Shown: in pieces, positions 45,386 to 55,186 of the stretch
Numbering within the stretch: position 1 is the first letter of the stretch
Layout of the letters: every line of letters starts with the position of its first letter
Assembly (NCBI GenBank): GCA_002336895.1
Contig: DDFC01000032.1
Location: 435,904-499,903, forward strand
DNA: 64,000 nt
Direction: 5' to 3'
From: Verrucomicrobiaceae bacterium UBA1938
Lineage (GTDB): Bacteria > Verrucomicrobiota > Verrucomicrobiia > Verrucomicrobiales > Verrucomicrobiaceae
Notes under the pieces: generated by a model
The model's database searches: none
Told to the model about the DNA's origin: nothing
Seen by the model: the letters and a program-made list of their open reading frames with translations, nothing else
Made by a program: the position numbers and the translations under genes

Positions 45386-45442
45386 GATCGACATCACACG
45401 TCACACACCAACAGACATCACCTTTTTTACAGACAAGAGACC

Positions 45443-46921
<1,479 letters not shown>

Positions 46922-46945
46922 AGAGCAGGGCAGAGTTGATTTGGA

Positions 46946-46977
46946 AAAGCGCCTTCAGCAATGAAGGCGCTTTTTTT
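46946..46977 (+). terminator. gltBD operon terminator
   Basis: Twelve-base perfect stem (46946-46957 with 46962-46973, core GCGCCTTCA), GCAA tetraloop, and a seven-T run overlapping the stem end. Confidence 0.95.
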
Positions 46978-47055
46978 GTGCCCTGATTGACTCAATATTT
47001 CTGGCCCTTCGGAACAAATCTGAGCATCATTTCCCTCCCTTTTGTCTCCACCCAG

Positions 47056-50000
47056 ATGCGTTCCCTGATTCTCCTCATTCTGCTGGCAGCCAGCGGCCTC
47101 CTGCATGCGCAGGTTTTGGTCGGCGGGAAGCAGTTTGAGCGCTCTTTGACGGAATCCGGCACCAAGGGTGAATGGGTGCTGTATGAGAAAGGTGCGCCTC
47201 AAAATGACGGCACCCGCCGCTGGCTGACCAAACGCGTGCTCGTGGAGCTGGCTCCGGGCACTCAGGCGACGTCATTGGCTCAAGTGGCGGGGGTGATGCA
47301 GAGCACGGCGCGCGGGAAGTATGCCGTCGTGGAATTTGCCGGGGCGGCCGACGCGGCCATTTCGGGAGCCGCCAGCCTGCGCAAAGCGCCTGGCGTGATC
47401 TCGGCGGAGCCCATGCTGGCCCACCAGCTCTTTCACCGCTTTGTCCCCAATGACCCCTACTTTGCGTATAATGCGGCAAATCCGGGCTATCAGTGGCATC
47501 TGAGCAACACCGGCCAGAACGGTGCCACAGCAGGCTCGGACGTGAATGTGACAAGCGTGTGGGACAGCTACAAGGGCACCGGGATCCGCATCGGCATTGT
47601 GGACGACGGCCTGGAAGTCTCCCACCCTGACCTATCTCCCAACGTGGACCTGGCCAACAGCTTCGATTTCAATGACAATGACGGCGATCCCTCCCCCGGC
47701 CCGACGGATTTTCATGGCACCTCCTGCGCAGGTGTGGCGGCGGCCAAGGGCAACAACGGCCTCGGCGGATCAGGCGTGGCCCCGGAGGCCACGCTGGTGG
47801 GCCTGCGTCTGATCGCCGCGCCCACGACTGACCAGCAGGAAGCCGACGCCTTCTCCTTCAAGACTGACCTCATCTCCGCCAAGAGCAACAGCTGGGGCCC
47901 CTATGACAGCGCCTTTGGCTACTATGGCCCCGGCCCCTTGAGCGCCCAGGCTCTTTCAGATGCAGCTACGACAGGGCGTGGCGGCAAAGGTACGGTGTTT
48001 CTCTGGGCGGCAGGAAATGGCAACCAAAGCGGCGACGATTCCAACTACGACGGCTACGCCAACTCCATTCACGCGATTGCCGTCTCCGCCATGAACGACA
48101 AGGGACGTTCATCCTTTTACAGCGAACCCGGGGCCAACATCCTCGTCTGCGCCCCGTCCAATGGTGGCAAAGAAGGCATCACCACCACCGACCGCACCGG
48201 CTCCATGGGCTACAATGAAGATGGTGGCACGGTACAGTATCCGGACTTCAGCAACACCGACTACACCAACACTTTTGGCGGCACCTCTTCGGCCACGCCA
48301 GCGGTGGCAGGCGTCGTGGCACTGATGCTGCAGGCCAATCCCAACCTGGCGGCACGTGACGTGCAGGAAATCCTCGTGAGCAGCGCCACGCAGAATGACT
48401 CCTTTGACAGCGATTGGGTGACCAATGGCGCAGGTTTTCACTTTAGCATCAAATACGGCGCAGGCCTGGTCAATGCACAGCAGGCCGTGAGCATGGCCTC
48501 GACCTGGACGAATCTTCCCGCACGCCAGTCCAAAAGCTACTCGGCCACGGCGATGAACCTCTCCATTCCGGACTTTGACGCCAATGGTGTCACCAAGACC
48601 TTCACGGTGCCGATGGAGGACAATCTGCGGGTGGAGCACATCACCGTGCACGTCAAAGCCACGCACACCTACCGTGGCAACCTGGAATGGCGTCTCATCT
48701 CCCCCAGCGGCATCTCGATCAGGCTGGCTCGTGCGCGTTTTAACGACAATGGTTCCGACATTGACTGGACCTTCATGACACCGCACTGCTGGGGCGAACG
48801 TTCCGTGGGCGACTGGAAGCTGCAGGCGATTGACCAGATGGTGGGAGATGTGGGCACACTGGATGACGCCACCATCACTTTCTACGGCACTCCAACGAGC
48901 AGCGCTCTGCCACAGCCTGTCATCACCTCCAACTGGATTGTCTTTGGCCGGGAAGGCTGGGCGATCAACCAGCAGATCACCGCCTCCAATTTCGCCACCA
49001 GTTTTGGCGCAGGAACCTATGCCACAGGCCAGCTGCCCAGCGGCCTTTCGCTCAATCCCACCACGGGATGGATCACCGGCACACCGCTGGTGACCGGGGT
49101 GTATCAGGGCTGGCAAAGCGCCACCAATACCACAGGAACCACCACTGATTTTGCCTACTTCTACATCCTGGCGGCCACGCCTGACCTGTCGGTTGCCGTG
49201 GAGCAGCCGACCAGCCTAAAGATTGTGCCGTTCGGGTATGGGGACCCCTATTCTGAAACCACCACCACTTACGATGGCGTGGATGCGGTGCAAACCGCCA
49301 CCGTCGATGACGAAGAATACTCCGGCATGGAGTTCACGGTGAACGGCCCTGCACGACTGGAATTCCAATGGAAAGTTTCGTCCGAAAAGAACTATGACTA
49401 CCTCGTCCTCACCGTGGACGGCTATGTGAAGGACTACATCACAGGCGAGGTCGATTGGAAGCAATCCACCACCGATGTCGGCCCTGGCGCGCATAATGTG
49501 GACATCTACTACATGAAAGACCAGGCAGTAGCGAAGGGGCAGGATGCGGGCTGGATCGATCAGATCGTCATCACCCCGACCACCACCACCCCAGTCATCA
49601 CCACTGACACTCTCAATGCGTATCAGGGTGTCTATTTCCGCCAGACGATCATCGCATCCAACGCCCCCTCGACTTATACGGCTGATGGACTGCCTGCGGG
49701 ACTGACGCTGGATGCAGGCACCGGCCTGCTTTATGGGAGCGTGGCCACACCGGGGACGTATCAAATCACGGTTTATGCCACCAACAGCTTCGGAACCACC
49801 TCAAAGACCATTACGCTGCAGGTGGGAACTGTTGAGCAGGGGCTGGCGGAAGCTTTGGATGCGACGACGCAAACTTTTGCCAGTTCCGGAGATCTCACAT
49901 GGGTGCCGCAGTGGCTTTATGCGCACGATGGTGACGATGCAGCGCGCAGCGGCGCCATTACGGATCTTCAACACAGCCAGATGACCACCCAGGTGACGGG

Positions 50001-50508
50001 CCCGTGCAAAGTCGTCTTCTACTGGGGTGTCTCATCTGAACAAGATTACGACTTCCTGCGCTTTTATATCGATGATGTCGAAAAAGAGGCCATCAGCGGC
50101 GAAGTGGGCTGGACGCGCAAGGGCTGGCTGATTCCTGCCGGCACGCACACCTTGAAGTGGGACTACAGCAAGGATGAATACACCGCCTCCGGTCTCGATT
50201 CGGGCCTGGTGGACCAGTTTGGCATCTACTACGACAATGATGGCGACGGCGTACACTCGGACCTCGAAACGTGGTTTGGCACCAGTGATTCTGACGCCCG
50301 CAGTTTTCCCACGACGGTGCTTTCCAAAACCACCAGCACCACGCTGCAGTTCCCTTCCGTGCTCAATAACGACTACCTGATCCAGTACAGCGATGACATG
50401 CAGAACTGGACCTCAGAAATCTTCACCGCCACCGGCACATCCTCCACATGGACGGATCTGAACGCGTTCAAGAAGACGCGCCAGTTTTACCGCGTGGGCA
50501 TTCCTTGA
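47056..50508 (+). CDS. Secreted S8 serine protease with P domain and repeat C-terminus
   Basis: Protein of 1150 aa from the start at 47056 (signal MRSLILLILLAASGLLHA). After a prodomain the kexin-like subtilase has Asp183 (IGIVDDGLE), His220 (DFHGTSCAGVAAA), oxyanion Asn321 (AAGNGN) and Ser411 (GGTSSATPAVAG). A proprotein-convertase P domain follows near 530-610 (RGNLEWRLISPSGISI, GDWKLQAIDQ). Then come two putative-Ig repeats (GLSLNPTTGWITGTP; GLTLDAGTGLLYGSV) alternating with two carbohydrate/jelly-roll-like modules that share YDYLVLTVDG or YDFLRFYID. The C-terminus resembles PVC secreted adhesins (QYSDDMQNWT). Its stop TGA adjoins the M20 stop as TGATCA. Confidence 0.9.
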   Translation: MRSLILLILLAASGLLHAQVLVGGKQFERSLTESGTKGEWVLYEKGAPQNDGTRRWLTKRVLVELAPGTQATSLAQVAGVMQSTARGKYAVVEFAGAADAAISGAASLRKAPGVISAEPMLAHQLFHRFVPNDPYFAYNAANPGYQWHLSNTGQNGATAGSDVNVTSVWDSYKGTGIRIGIVDDGLEVSHPDLSPNVDLANSFDFNDNDGDPSPGPTDFHGTSCAGVAAAKGNNGLGGSGVAPEATLVGLRLIAAPTTDQQEADAFSFKTDLISAKSNSWGPYDSAFGYYGPGPLSAQALSDAATTGRGGKGTVFLWAAGNGNQSGDDSNYDGYANSIHAIAVSAMNDKGRSSFYSEPGANILVCAPSNGGKEGITTTDRTGSMGYNEDGGTVQYPDFSNTDYTNTFGGTSSATPAVAGVVALMLQANPNLAARDVQEILVSSATQNDSFDSDWVTNGAGFHFSIKYGAGLVNAQQAVSMASTWTNLPARQSKSYSATAMNLSIPDFDANGVTKTFTVPMEDNLRVEHITVHVKATHTYRGNLEWRLISPSGISIRLARARFNDNGSDIDWTFMTPHCWGERSVGDWKLQAIDQMVGDVGTLDDATITFYGTPTSSALPQPVITSNWIVFGREGWAINQQITASNFATSFGAGTYATGQLPSGLSLNPTTGWITGTPLVTGVYQGWQSATNTTGTTTDFAYFYILAATPDLSVAVEQPTSLKIVPFGYGDPYSETTTTYDGVDAVQTATVDDEEYSGMEFTVNGPARLEFQWKVSSEKNYDYLVLTVDGYVKDYITGEVDWKQSTTDVGPGAHNVDIYYMKDQAVAKGQDAGWIDQIVITPTTTTPVITTDTLNAYQGVYFRQTIIASNAPSTYTADGLPAGLTLDAGTGLLYGSVATPGTYQITVYATNSFGTTSKTITLQVGTVEQGLAEALDATTQTFASSGDLTWVPQWLYAHDGDDAARSGAITDLQHSQMTTQVTGPCKVVFYWGVSSEQDYDFLRFYIDDVEKEAISGEVGWTRKGWLIPAGTHTLKWDYSKDEYTASGLDSGLVDQFGIYYDNDGDGVHSDLETWFGTSDSDARSFPTTVLSKTTSTTLQFPSVLNNDYLIQYSDDMQNWTSEIFTATGTSSTWTDLNAFKKTRQFYRVGIP

Positions 50509-51660
50509 TCATTTCAATCCTGCCAGGAAACGACGGAAAAAGGCCACTCCTGCCTCCAGATCGCTCACGGCGATGAATTCGTCCTTGGTGTGGGCTTGTG
50601 CAATGGAACCTGGCCCGATGGCGATGGCAGGCGTGCCGGCCACTGCGAGGAAAGCGGCATCGCAGAACCATGGTGCGCCGGTCAGTTCGGAACCGGCAGA
50701 GATGAGCTTTTGGACGAAGGAATTCGCAGGATCGGTATCGAGATGGAAGGCCTCGCTAACGACGGTGACACTGGCGGTGTCATCGATGCGCTTTACGAAA
50801 TCGGTCAGGAGTTTCAGGGCTCCGCCTGCACGCTGCAGTCCTGGGGTGGTGCGGATGTCCACGCGCAATTTGCATGAGTCTGCCACGATATTGCTGCGCG
50901 TGCCGCCTTGTACCATTCCAAGGTTGATGGTGCTGAAGCCCAGCCACTCATCAGAGCCGCCTTCCTGGACCAGCAATGCGCGGAACTGGGTGTCCAAGGC
51001 GGTGACGAGGCGGGCCATTTTCACGATGGCGTTCACACCTAGTTCTGGGGTAGCGCCGTGCACTGCGATTCCGGTGGTGTGCACGTCTGCCCAAAGGCAG
51101 CCTTTGTGGCGGAAGACGGTTTTGAGGCTGGTGGGCTCGCCGATGATGGCGAGGTCGTAGCAGCCGTGATGCTTCGCAAAGTGTTGAGAACCAAGCTGTG
51201 CGCTCTCCTCGGACATGAAACCGACGAAGTGGACTTCGACGGGAAGAGAGGGGATTTCGTGGCGCATCTCGTGGAGGGCCCAGAGCATGGAAGCCATGGG
51301 GCCCTTGGTGTCGGAGGCTCCTCGGCCCCAGATTTTGCCATCACGAAGCTCGCCGCCGAAGGGGTCGATGGTCATGCCACCCACGCTAACTGTATCAGTA
51401 TGAGGGGCAAAGAGGATGCGAGGCTTGGGGGTGCCGTCTGGGGAGGGGTGGGTTGGGAAGCGGCCGATGACATTGGGTCGGCCGGGTTCGACCTCCTCCA
51501 GGACGGCCTCAGCGCCGGAGGCGGTGAGGAAGTCGGCCACGAAGCGCGCACATTGTTCTTCGCCAGTGCTTGGCGTGCCGGGGTCGCCGTCGGGATTGAC
51601 GGAGGGAATGCGGACGAGAGCCTGGGTGAGTTCGACGACGTTCGCTGGGAGGGTGGCCAT
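50509..51660 (-). CDS. M20-family metallopeptidase (acetylornithine deacetylase/succinyl-diaminopimelate desuccinylase-like)
   Basis: Protein of 383 aa from the ATG at 51660. Metal ligands and catalytic residues are visible: FAPHTDTV (His, Asp), WGRGASDTKG (bridging Asp), and FMSEESAQLG (catalytic Glu and ligand Glu). TTGIAVHGATPELGVNA marks the dimerisation domain, and GPGSIAQAHTKDEF carries the last His. It hydrolyses an N-acyl amino acid or small peptide; ArgE and DapE are both possible and arginine or lysine genes are not nearby to decide. The 38 residues added by the ATG at 51774 are not family-like. Confidence 0.9.
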   Translation of the reverse strand: MATLPANVVELTQALVRIPSVNPDGDPGTPSTGEEQCARFVADFLTASGAEAVLEEVEPGRPNVIGRFPTHPSPDGTPKPRILFAPHTDTVSVGGMTIDPFGGELRDGKIWGRGASDTKGPMASMLWALHEMRHEIPSLPVEVHFVGFMSEESAQLGSQHFAKHHGCYDLAIIGEPTSLKTVFRHKGCLWADVHTTGIAVHGATPELGVNAIVKMARLVTALDTQFRALLVQEGGSDEWLGFSTINLGMVQGGTRSNIVADSCKLRVDIRTTPGLQRAGGALKLLTDFVKRIDDTASVTVVSEAFHLDTDPANSFVQKLISAGSELTGAPWFCDAAFLAVAGTPAIAIGPGSIAQAHTKDEFIAVSDLEAGVAFFRRFLAGLK

Positions 51661-51804
51661 GAGGCAGAAAGGCACAGGCCGAGAGGGGGCGCAAGCACGC
51701 ACCGAAATTGTCCTGTTTTGTGTCGGATTTGGCAAAGAAGGCCTGCGCGCCGGTTCGGAGAGGCATTGTTGCAACCCCTCTGCAACTTACGGCGTTTCTC
51801 GCTC

Positions 51805-52545
51805 ATGAAAATCAGCCTCAAAGTTTTCCTAGCCTTTTTGGTGACTCCCCTGGCACCGGGGGCAGACCCGGTGGCACCTGCCGCTGTGGCCGCCATCAAT
51901 GCGACTGATGGCAAAACCATTTTCCAATCCGTCTGTGCGCAATGCCACGGCGCGTCTGGCGAAGGCAAAGCCGAGCTGAAGTCTCCGTCGATCGCAGGCA
52001 TGCCGGCGTGGTACACGAGCACGCAGTTCAGCAATCTGCGCGAAGGACGCCGGGGCCATGATGCGGCTGATCCGCAGTCATTCATGATGGCGGCGGTGGC
52101 GAAGGCCCTGAAGCCGGAGCAGGTGAAGGCGGTGATCGCGCATGTGGAGAAGATGCCGGTGCAGACGCCGAAGGGTGCTGACCGGGAGATGGCCAACACG
52201 AATCCGCAGGAGGGCATGCAGCTGTTCCAGGAGCGGTGCATGGAGTGCCATCGGTACAACGCGAGCGGAGAGATGGCCTTTGGCAGCCCGCCGCTGGTGG
52301 GACGTCAGGGCTGGTATCTCGAAGCGCAGCTGAAGAAGTTTAAATCTGGGAAACGGGGCGCGGTGAAGAATGATGTGAACGGGGCGAAGATGGTGCAGAT
52401 GACAACGCTGTTCATCGAAGACGAGCAGATGCTGCGAAACGTGGTGGCGTACATCATGACGCTGAACCCGGAGCCGGTGGCCTCTCCTGAGGAGCAGAAG
52501 AAGCAGATCATTGAAGGCAGCCCGTTTGAGGCGGCGGGGCAGTGA
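51805..52545 (+). CDS. Diheme c-type cytochrome
   Basis: Exported protein of 246 aa (signal MKISLKVFLAFLVTPLAPGA). Two class I cytochrome c domains in tandem: heme motif CAQCH near residue 49 with the distal region SIAGMPAWYTSTQF, and heme motif CMECH near 148 with LVGRQGWYLEAQLKKFKSGK. Similar diheme proteins donate electrons to oxidases or peroxidases. Divergent from the M20 gene, with 144 bases between. It could serve as the electron acceptor of the PSD1-type cytochromes in this genome, but that is only a suggestion. Confidence 0.9.
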   Translation: MKISLKVFLAFLVTPLAPGADPVAPAAVAAINATDGKTIFQSVCAQCHGASGEGKAELKSPSIAGMPAWYTSTQFSNLREGRRGHDAADPQSFMMAAVAKALKPEQVKAVIAHVEKMPVQTPKGADREMANTNPQEGMQLFQERCMECHRYNASGEMAFGSPPLVGRQGWYLEAQLKKFKSGKRGAVKNDVNGAKMVQMTTLFIEDEQMLRNVVAYIMTLNPEPVASPEEQKKQIIEGSPFEAAGQ

Positions 52546-52666
52546 GTTAGTGTTGCAATGAAAAATCTGATCGGTTCTGGCCAAGCGCTGCAAGAAACAG
52601 GATTACACAGATTCCTACCCTACATTTACCTTGAACACCTGAGCTTAAGGTTTTGTGGTATGCTCA

Positions 52667-53043
52667 ATGAGTGAAGAACAATACGACCCAAGCGAGACAC
52701 TGCGCAAGTATGCTCACCATCTCGATTCCATCCGGACACATCGTTGCTTCGTGCGTCCCATTTACGAGATCATGTCTGACGCACTCGTGTGGCCAGACGA
52801 GACTCCGCCCGACACACGAGCGCGACTCATTTGGTCATTAAGACCTTTGTTTCACCATCGCACAGGCCTAATTCTCGGCGAGCGCTGGCGCTTTGAAGAA
52901 GAATGGCAACTCGGCTTACAGTTGTTTCCGCGCTGGATTGGGTTTCATCCGAGCCGTTGTTCCGTCTCACCACGATTGGCACAAATTTATCGGGCCAGCG
53001 CAGCTAAGTCTAAGAAGGAAATCGATAAGTTTTTCAAGGATAG
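52667..53043 (+). CDS. Orphan hypothetical protein, atypical composition
   Basis: Short protein of about 128 aa (ATG at 52667; a GTG at 52655 is possible), the open frame closing at 53053 with the last residues KKEIDKFFKDSSA. It is not recognised. The sequence has many aromatic and charged residues (RWRFEEEWQLGLQLFPRWIG) and no signal peptide or membrane helix. A and T are more frequent than in its neighbours, which suggests recent acquisition or a spurious reading. It sits at the place where the strand composition changes. The real end is the TAA at 53051-53053, so read the gene as 52667-53053. Confidence 0.5.
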
Positions 53044-53101
53044 CAGCGCCTAATATTGTCCGTAATTAACGACCTCGGTCTACTGCCCGAAAGAATTGCG
53101 A

Positions 53102-54397
53102 TCAGACGTGGGCTTGGAGTTCTTTGACGGGTTCGCCTTTGCTGAGGGCCATGGGGCGGCCGACGGGGGTCATGACTTCTTTGGAGTAGTCGATGCCGAG
53201 GAGGTTTTGGATGGTGGCGTGGAGGTCTTCGACGAGGACGGGGCGTTCGGGTTCTTTCTTTTCGCCCTGCGGATCGGTGGAGCCGATGACGCGGCCGCCG
53301 GCGAAGCCGCCACCGGCGACGAGCATGCTGAAAGCATGGGGCCAGTGGTCGCGGCCGCCGACGTTGTTGATCTTGGGGGTGCGTCCGAATTCGCCACCGC
53401 AGATGACGATGGTGCTTTCGAGGAGGCCGAGTTTTTTGAGGTCGCGAATTAGGGAGGCGTAGGCGGCGTCGAGGATCTTTACCTGCGTGGCCTGGCCTTC
53501 GAAGTTGTTGGCGTGGGTGTCCCAGCCGTTGAGGGTGACTTCGACGCAGCGGACGCCGGCCTGAATGAGGCGCACAGCTGAGTAGCAGCTGCGGCCGAAG
53601 GGGGTGTCGCCATAAGCGCTGAGATCTTTGACGGGGGCGTCGCTGACATTGAAGGCTTTGAGCTGCTCTGAGGACATCATCTTGCGAGCGCGCTGCATGG
53701 AGAGCTGGTGAAGAGTTTTGGATTGATCGAGGTCGGGCTCGCGGCCACGGGCGAAGGCCTGCTCGACGACGCTGAGACCTTCCATGCGCTGATCGAGGCG
53801 CTTGTCGTTCACGCGTGCTTTGACATCGGGCACGGGGGACTTGGGGTCGTACATCTGGAAGGCGTCGTATTTGGCACCGAAGAATCCGCCGCGTGCGGGC
53901 CACTGATTGGGGAGGATGGAGACGTGGGTGGGGATTTCGATTTTGGCGTCTGGTAGTTCGTGGCAGACGATGGCACCGATGCTGGGATGAATGAGGGTGG
54001 GATCGGGGCGGTAGCCGGTCTTGATGTTGTAGAAGGCGCGTTCGTGGTCGCCCTCTTTGCTGACCATGGAGCGGATGAGGGAGACGTCCTGCATGACGCT
54101 GGCGGTCTGTTCGAGGCCGGAGGCGAAGCTGACGCCTTTGATGGCGGTGGGGATGGCTTTGACGCCGCCGCCGATTTTGGTTTCGGGGTGGGGATCGAAG
54201 GTATCGAGCTGGGAGGCAGCACCGCCGAGCCAGAGGAGGATGACGGAACGTGCGAGTTTGCCAGAGGGGGCGGTGGCGGCCTCGGCGGCGAGGATGTCGG
54301 CCAGAGGAGTGAGCCAGGAGAGGCCTGCGGCGGTGGTGCCGCGGAGGAGAGAGCGGCGGGTGAGGTGGGAGGGGCCGTGACAGGGGGAGGTGTTCAT
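53102..54397 (-). CDS. DUF1501 domain protein, Tat-exported
   Basis: Protein of 431 aa. The Tat signal is HLTRRSLLRGTTAAGLSW (about 11-28). Family segments are ILLWLGGAASQLDTFDPHP and ICGGEFGRTPKINNVGGRDH, the latter close to the DUF1501 at 16613. It belongs with the PSD1 gene at 55187, which lies upstream in the same direction, but 789 bases of repeat-rich non-coding DNA separate them instead of the usual overlap. The two may therefore be expressed from separate promoters. Confidence 0.92.
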   Translation of the reverse strand: MNTSPCHGPSHLTRRSLLRGTTAAGLSWLTPLADILAAEAATAPSGKLARSVILLWLGGAASQLDTFDPHPETKIGGGVKAIPTAIKGVSFASGLEQTASVMQDVSLIRSMVSKEGDHERAFYNIKTGYRPDPTLIHPSIGAIVCHELPDAKIEIPTHVSILPNQWPARGGFFGAKYDAFQMYDPKSPVPDVKARVNDKRLDQRMEGLSVVEQAFARGREPDLDQSKTLHQLSMQRARKMMSSEQLKAFNVSDAPVKDLSAYGDTPFGRSCYSAVRLIQAGVRCVEVTLNGWDTHANNFEGQATQVKILDAAYASLIRDLKKLGLLESTIVICGGEFGRTPKINNVGGRDHWPHAFSMLVAGGGFAGGRVIGSTDPQGEKKEPERPVLVEDLHATIQNLLGIDYSKEVMTPVGRPMALSKGEPVKELQAHV

Positions 54398-54534
54398 GGC
54401 GTTAGCGAGGTATGGAGGATGAGGGTGCGGCGGCCCGGTTTTTATGGGAGATGAGGGGCGTCATTGAGAATGCCAAGGGGCGCTGTGTTCTGCGCAGGTG
54501 TAGGGTGGCTTGTGAGTCAGGAGGCTTGCGAGCC

Positions 54535-54554
54535 CCGCACAGGGGACTGTGCGG
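54535..54554. repeat. Dispersed hairpin, GGGA loop (GTGCGGACCAC type)
   Basis: Perfect 8-base stem CCGCACAG / CTGTGCGG with GGGA loop, followed by ACCAC. A second member at 58480 has stem CCGCACTC / GAGTGCGG, a GGA loop and the same ACCAC flank. Confidence 0.75.
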
Positions 54555-54729
54555 ACCACTTTGCTGGCGCCTGTGCGATGGTCCGAGGTTTTTGTGGGCG
54601 CTGGCTGATTCTGGCTGTGTTATGCAGCCGCGTTGGGGCAGGCGTGTGGCGAGGCGCTGGGGAAGTGCCTGAAGACTGGGGCGTCAAAAATGAACGGCAC
54701 TTGAAGGGCTTGGATGGCCCCTCACCCGA

Positions 54730-54778
54730 CCTCTCCCCGAAGGTGGATGATACCGAACGTGCCCTCGACGGGGAGAGG
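54730..54778. repeat. Inverted repeat CCTCTCCCCG / CGGGGAGAGG
   Basis: Ten-base perfect inverted repeat with a 29-base interior. The outer flanks CTCACCC and GGTGA extend the pairing imperfectly. Similar C/G-rich intergenic repeats occur in many bacterial genomes. Confidence 0.7.
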
Positions 54779-54968
54779 GGTGACGCGTTGGGGCTCCGAT
54801 GGAGATTTAAAATGCCACACCGCGACTCATCCCGCGTTGTTCCTGATCTCCTAGCACCGGGCCTTAACTGAGGAAATGAAGCGCAACGCCGATGGACGAA
54901 GTCAAAGATGGCGTGATGAGCGCAAAGGCGAGAAGGCAAAGCGGAGCCATGAGTGTCGGCGGAGTGCT

Positions 54969-54986
54969 GCGGGCTCGGAGGCCCGC
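54969..54986. repeat. GC-rich hairpin GCGGGC / GCCCGC
   Basis: Six-base stem with a 6-base TCGGAG loop, followed by GCTCCGGAGC, itself a palindrome. It fits the same dispersed hairpin style as the neighbouring elements. Confidence 0.55.
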
Positions 54987-55108
54987 GCTCCGGAGCTGGA
55001 GAATGGGCGAGAGCGATGGAGTTTGCGGCCGTTATTTCAAAGCGTCTTGCGAAGCTCGTTTTTGTCAGGCGTGATGTCGATTGTTTGGGGATCGTGGGCT
55101 TCGACGGC

Positions 55109-55130
55109 GGCGGGTTGGGGACAACCCGCC
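55109..55130. repeat. Dispersed hairpin, GGGA loop (GGCGGGTTG type)
   Basis: Perfect 9-base stem GGCGGGTTG / CAACCCGCC with GGGA loop, preceded by TTCGAC and followed by CTACC. A second copy, one mismatch in the stem and AGGA loop, stands at 59613-59634 with the same flanks. Confidence 0.8.
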
Positions 55131-55186
55131 CTACCCATGCAGCGCCATGATGGGGGCCTATTAACGCGAGGCGATCATTCATGACA

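Larger units (their letters stand above)
54398..55186. other. Repeat-bearing non-coding spacer (0.8 kb)
   Basis: No convincing gene on either strand; the open frames present have no family-like sequence and the composition is uneven. It holds four hairpins, listed separately: at 54535-54554, 54730-54778, 54969-54986 and 55109-55130. It separates a DUF1501 gene from its PSD1 partner. Confidence 0.7.

Noticed and set aside
40625..45397. Open frame of about 1,600 codons antisense to gltB, in frame with the metallo-hydrolase
   Set aside because: It mirrors the codon structure of gltB in a GC-rich genome; the translation is low-complexity Val/Gly/Asp/His-rich with no family-like sequence. Only the last 286 codons (39764-40624) are a gene.
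51000..54000. Chromosomal replication origin at the composition change
   Set aside because: No dnaA, dnaN or gyrB, and no cluster of DnaA-box-like sequences was seen; the skew change alone is not enough.
54464..54871. 135-codon open frame in the spacer between DUF1501 and PSD1
   Set aside because: It runs across two inverted repeats, and frames of similar length exist on the other strand; nothing supports coding.
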